A stretch of DNA of 9,032 bases, taken from positions 1 to 9,032 of the forward strand of contig JAZFTT010000026.1 in NCBI GenBank assembly GCA_036446835.1. The letters run 5' to 3'. Below, in pieces: positions 7,632 to 9,032 of the stretch. A model generated the notes under the pieces. It was not told the DNA's origin. It searched no databases and saw only the letters and a list, made by a program, of their open reading frames with translations. This DNA is from SZUA-217 sp036446835 (GTDB taxonomy: Bacteria; Actinomycetota; Acidimicrobiia; Spongiisociales; ZC4RG35). Every line of letters starts with the position of its first letter. Within the stretch, counting starts at the first letter, position 1. The position numbers and the translations under genes were made by a program.

Positions 7632-8635
7632 GCGTAGATCTCTCGACCAATTATCTCGGGCTCGAACTCGCCCATCCGGTGGTGCCATCCGCTTCACCAC
7701 TGACCGGCGACATCGACCACATCCACGCTCTAGTCGAGGCGGGAGCACCGGCTGTTGTCTTGCCCAGTCTGTTTGAAGAGCAGATCGAGCATGACGCAAT
7801 GGCCGTCCACTTCTCGATCGAACTGGGTGCCGACGGCTTCGGAGAATCGGCCGGTGGGTTCTTCCCCCAACTGGATGATTACAACACCGGGCCCGAGGAT
7901 TATCTGGATCTCATCAGGAGGGCCAAGGCGGAGGTGAGTGTCCCGGTCATTGCCAGTCTCAATGGTGTTTCCAGTGGTGGTTGGACTCTCTACGCGCAGA
8001 TCCTCTCTGATCAGGGCATCGACGCCCTCGAGCTCAATATCTACAGAATCGCCGCGGACCTCCGGCTCACGTCCGAAGACGTGGAGCGGTCCTACGTTGA
8101 GCTCGTGGAGACGATCAAGAAGTCGGTCGATCTCCCACTGGCGGTCAAGATTGGCCCCTACTTCTCGTCAATGGGTGACATGGCGTGCCGACTCGCAGAT
8201 GCCGGAGCGGATGCGCTGGTCATATTCAATCGTTTCTACCAGCCTGACATCGACCTGGAGACGCTCGGCGTCACTCCCAACCTGGTCCTGTCCGATCCGA
8301 TCGAGCTGCGGCTTGTTCTCCGCTGGCTGGCCATCCTGTACGGCAGGGTCGGATGCGACATGGCCGCCACATCCGGTGTCCACGAGGCCTCCGACGCAAT
8401 CAAGGCTCTCCTGGCGGGGGCGACTGTGACCATGATGGCTTCGGCCCTTCTCGAGAATGGCCCATCTCGCCTCACCGAGGTCCGCGACGGGATGGAGTCC
8501 TGGCTTTCGGAACGGGGCTACGACTCGGTCGACCAGGCGCGTGGGAGTCTCAGCTACTCGTCGGTACCGGACCCTGGCGTGTTTGAGAGGACCAGCTACA
8601 TGAAGACGCTGACTTCCTACGTCCCCACCTGGTGA
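7628..8635 (+). CDS. Dihydroorotate dehydrogenase-like flavoprotein, NifJ-associated (not a true PyrD)
   Basis: A 335-aa TIM-barrel protein related to class 1 dihydroorotate dehydrogenases. FMN-type features remain: the N-terminal hydrophobic entry (HPVVPSASPLTGD, 16-28), VKIGPYFS (173-180; K174 matches the FMN-contacting Lys of Lactococcus DHODA), FNRFYQPDIDL (200-210), TSGVH (248-252) and AGATVTMMASALL (263-275), the usual phosphate-binding end. The substrate site has diverged. The ELNLSCPN catalytic loop is replaced by ELNIYRIAA (135-143), putting Arg140 where the base Cys would be. The orotate-binding NSMGLPN is replaced by GGFFPQL (76-82), and the Lys of the VTKS element appears to be lost (LPS 45-47). 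Database entries call such proteins 'dihydroorotate dehydrogenase-like', and from memory they often follow nifJ. It overlaps the nifJ stop and has a strong ribosome site, so it is very likely made with PFOR. Its reaction is unknown; pyrimidine synthesis is unlikely on these residues, and a redox or accessory role with PFOR is a guess. Confidence 0.88.
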   Translation: MSVDLSTNYLGLELAHPVVPSASPLTGDIDHIHALVEAGAPAVVLPSLFEEQIEHDAMAVHFSIELGADGFGESAGGFFPQLDDYNTGPEDYLDLIRRAKAEVSVPVIASLNGVSSGGWTLYAQILSDQGIDALELNIYRIAADLRLTSEDVERSYVELVETIKKSVDLPLAVKIGPYFSSMGDMACRLADAGADALVIFNRFYQPDIDLETLGVTPNLVLSDPIELRLVLRWLAILYGRVGCDMAATSGVHEASDAIKALLAGATVTMMASALLENGPSRLTEVRDGMESWLSERGYDSVDQARGSLSYSSVPDPGVFERTSYMKTLTSYVPTW

Positions 8636-8636
8636 T

Positions 8637-8665
8637 CGGCGGTCAACGTGTTGGGCAAATCGCCG
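8637..8665 (+). terminator. Weak hairpin just after the DHODH-like stop codon, possible terminator
   Basis: CGGCGGT (8637-8643) can pair with ATCGCCG (8659-8665): five GC pairs, one G-U and one A-U, around a 15-nt loop. It begins one base after the stop codon, where a terminator would be expected. No T-run follows, so it is not a classical intrinsic terminator and may be chance. Confidence 0.22.
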
Positions 8666-8700
8666 GCTGTCTCCGTCCTTTGGCCCGTTTGTGATGGGTA

Positions 8701-8736
8701 GTAGGTCTCTATCGGGTAGGACCCGGAATTTCCTAC
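8701..8736 (+). other. Two-part hairpin in the leader of the DUF302 gene
   Basis: An outer stem GTAGG (8701-8705) with CCTAC (8732-8736) encloses an inner stem CGGGT (8713-8717) with ACCCG (8721-8725) around an AGG loop. A second GTAGG (8716-8720) overlaps the inner stem and could pair with the same CCTAC, so two exclusive folds are possible. GGGTAG is also directly repeated (8696-8701 and 8714-8719). The element ends 21 nt before the ribosome site. It may be an operator or a leader structure; the stems are only 5 bp, so chance is not excluded. Confidence 0.25.
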
Positions 8737-8757
8737 GGTCAGGCCAGTCCACCAACC

Positions 8758-8762
8758 AGGAG
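8758..8762 (+). promoter_or_regulatory. Ribosome-binding site that supports a TTG start
   Basis: AGGAG lies 6 nt upstream of TTG at 8769. No ATG or GTG sits at a comparable position in this frame before the conserved DUF302 N-terminus, so this site decides the start. Confidence 0.7.
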
Positions 8763-8768
8763 CGAATT

Positions 8769-9032
8769 TTGACCCCCTACCACTTCAGCGTGACCCTGCA
8801 TGAGAGCTTCGATTCTGCGGTCACCAAGACCAAGGTTGCCCTTGCCGATCACGGATTCGGGATTGTCAGCGAGATCGACCTGGCCGCCACTATCAAGGAC
8901 AAGCTGGGTATCGAACACGATCCATACCTGATCCTGGGAGCGTGCAACCCCGGGTTCGCAAACACGGCGGTGAGTCGGGTGCCCTCGATCGGTGTTCTGC
9001 TCCCCTGCAACGTGGTGGTCCGCTCCGCCGCT
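8769..9032 (+). CDS. DUF302 domain protein (partial, 3' truncated)
   Basis: The frame opens at TTG 8769 and continues unbroken for 88 codons to the window edge. The start was chosen because AGGAG lies 6 nt upstream and because the protein then begins, as DUF302 proteins do, a few residues before the first beta strand (YHFSVTL, 4-10). Family hallmarks follow: a helix (FDSAVTKTKVALADHGF), EIDLAATIKDKLGI (35-48), PYLILGACNP (52-61) and GVLLPCNVVVR (75-85). DUF302 (PF03625) is a small alpha/beta domain of unclear biochemical role, often found near thiol, metal or redox genes. The two family-typical cysteines, C59 and C80, are present. The visible part covers about two thirds of a single domain; fusion to a further domain beyond the window cannot be excluded. 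It lies 133 bp after the DHODH-like gene on the same strand and probably has its own promoter in that gap. Confidence 0.88.
   Translation, partial: MTPYHFSVTLHESFDSAVTKTKVALADHGFGIVSEIDLAATIKDKLGIEHDPYLILGACNPGFANTAVSRVPSIGVLLPCNVVVRSAA

Noticed and set aside
7628..8635. Annotation as true dihydroorotate dehydrogenase (pyrD)
   Set aside because: The catalytic Cys loop and the orotate-binding Asn motif are both replaced, and the gene is linked to nifJ rather than pyrimidine genes.

Overview
This window appears to come from a moderately high-GC bacterium, most likely an uncultured member of the Actinomycetota (possibly Acidimicrobiia-like). This is an inference from base composition, the phosphofructokinase type and remembered actinobacterial sequence style; no rRNA or marker gene is present to prove it. 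Coding density is high. I saw no tRNA, rRNA, CRISPR array or insertion sequence.

Layout. Positions 1-92 (+) hold the last codons of a probable bacterial sugar transferase (exopolysaccharide/lipid-linked sugar priming enzyme). It converges on a three-gene minus-strand operon spanning 3902 down to 106. In transcription order this encodes an unrecognised acidic helical protein of 211 aa, a 6-phosphofructokinase of the Gly/Lys discriminator type (339 aa), and a 12-helix RND/MMPL-family exporter (702 aa). The genes are separated by only 10 and 22 nt. A 159-bp divergent intergenic region (3903-4061) separates this operon from a plus-strand pair: a complete single-chain pyruvate:ferredoxin/flavodoxin oxidoreductase (nifJ, 1189 aa), and a dihydroorotate-dehydrogenase-like flavoprotein of 335 aa whose ATG overlaps the nifJ stop codon. 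After a 133-bp gap with possible hairpins, a DUF302 protein begins from a TTG codon at 8769 and runs off the window end.

How the genes may work together. Phosphofructokinase commits sugar to glycolysis, and NifJ converts the resulting pyruvate to acetyl-CoA, CO2 and reduced ferredoxin/flavodoxin. Their divergent arrangement puts two carbon-flow control points around one regulatory region. The two least understood parts are the 211-aa protein upstream of pfk and the DHODH-like protein translationally coupled to nifJ. The latter lacks the catalytic cysteine loop and the orotate-binding asparagine motif of true DHODH, so it probably has another, PFOR-linked role. No clearly new multi-gene system is evident; these two proteins are the best leads.
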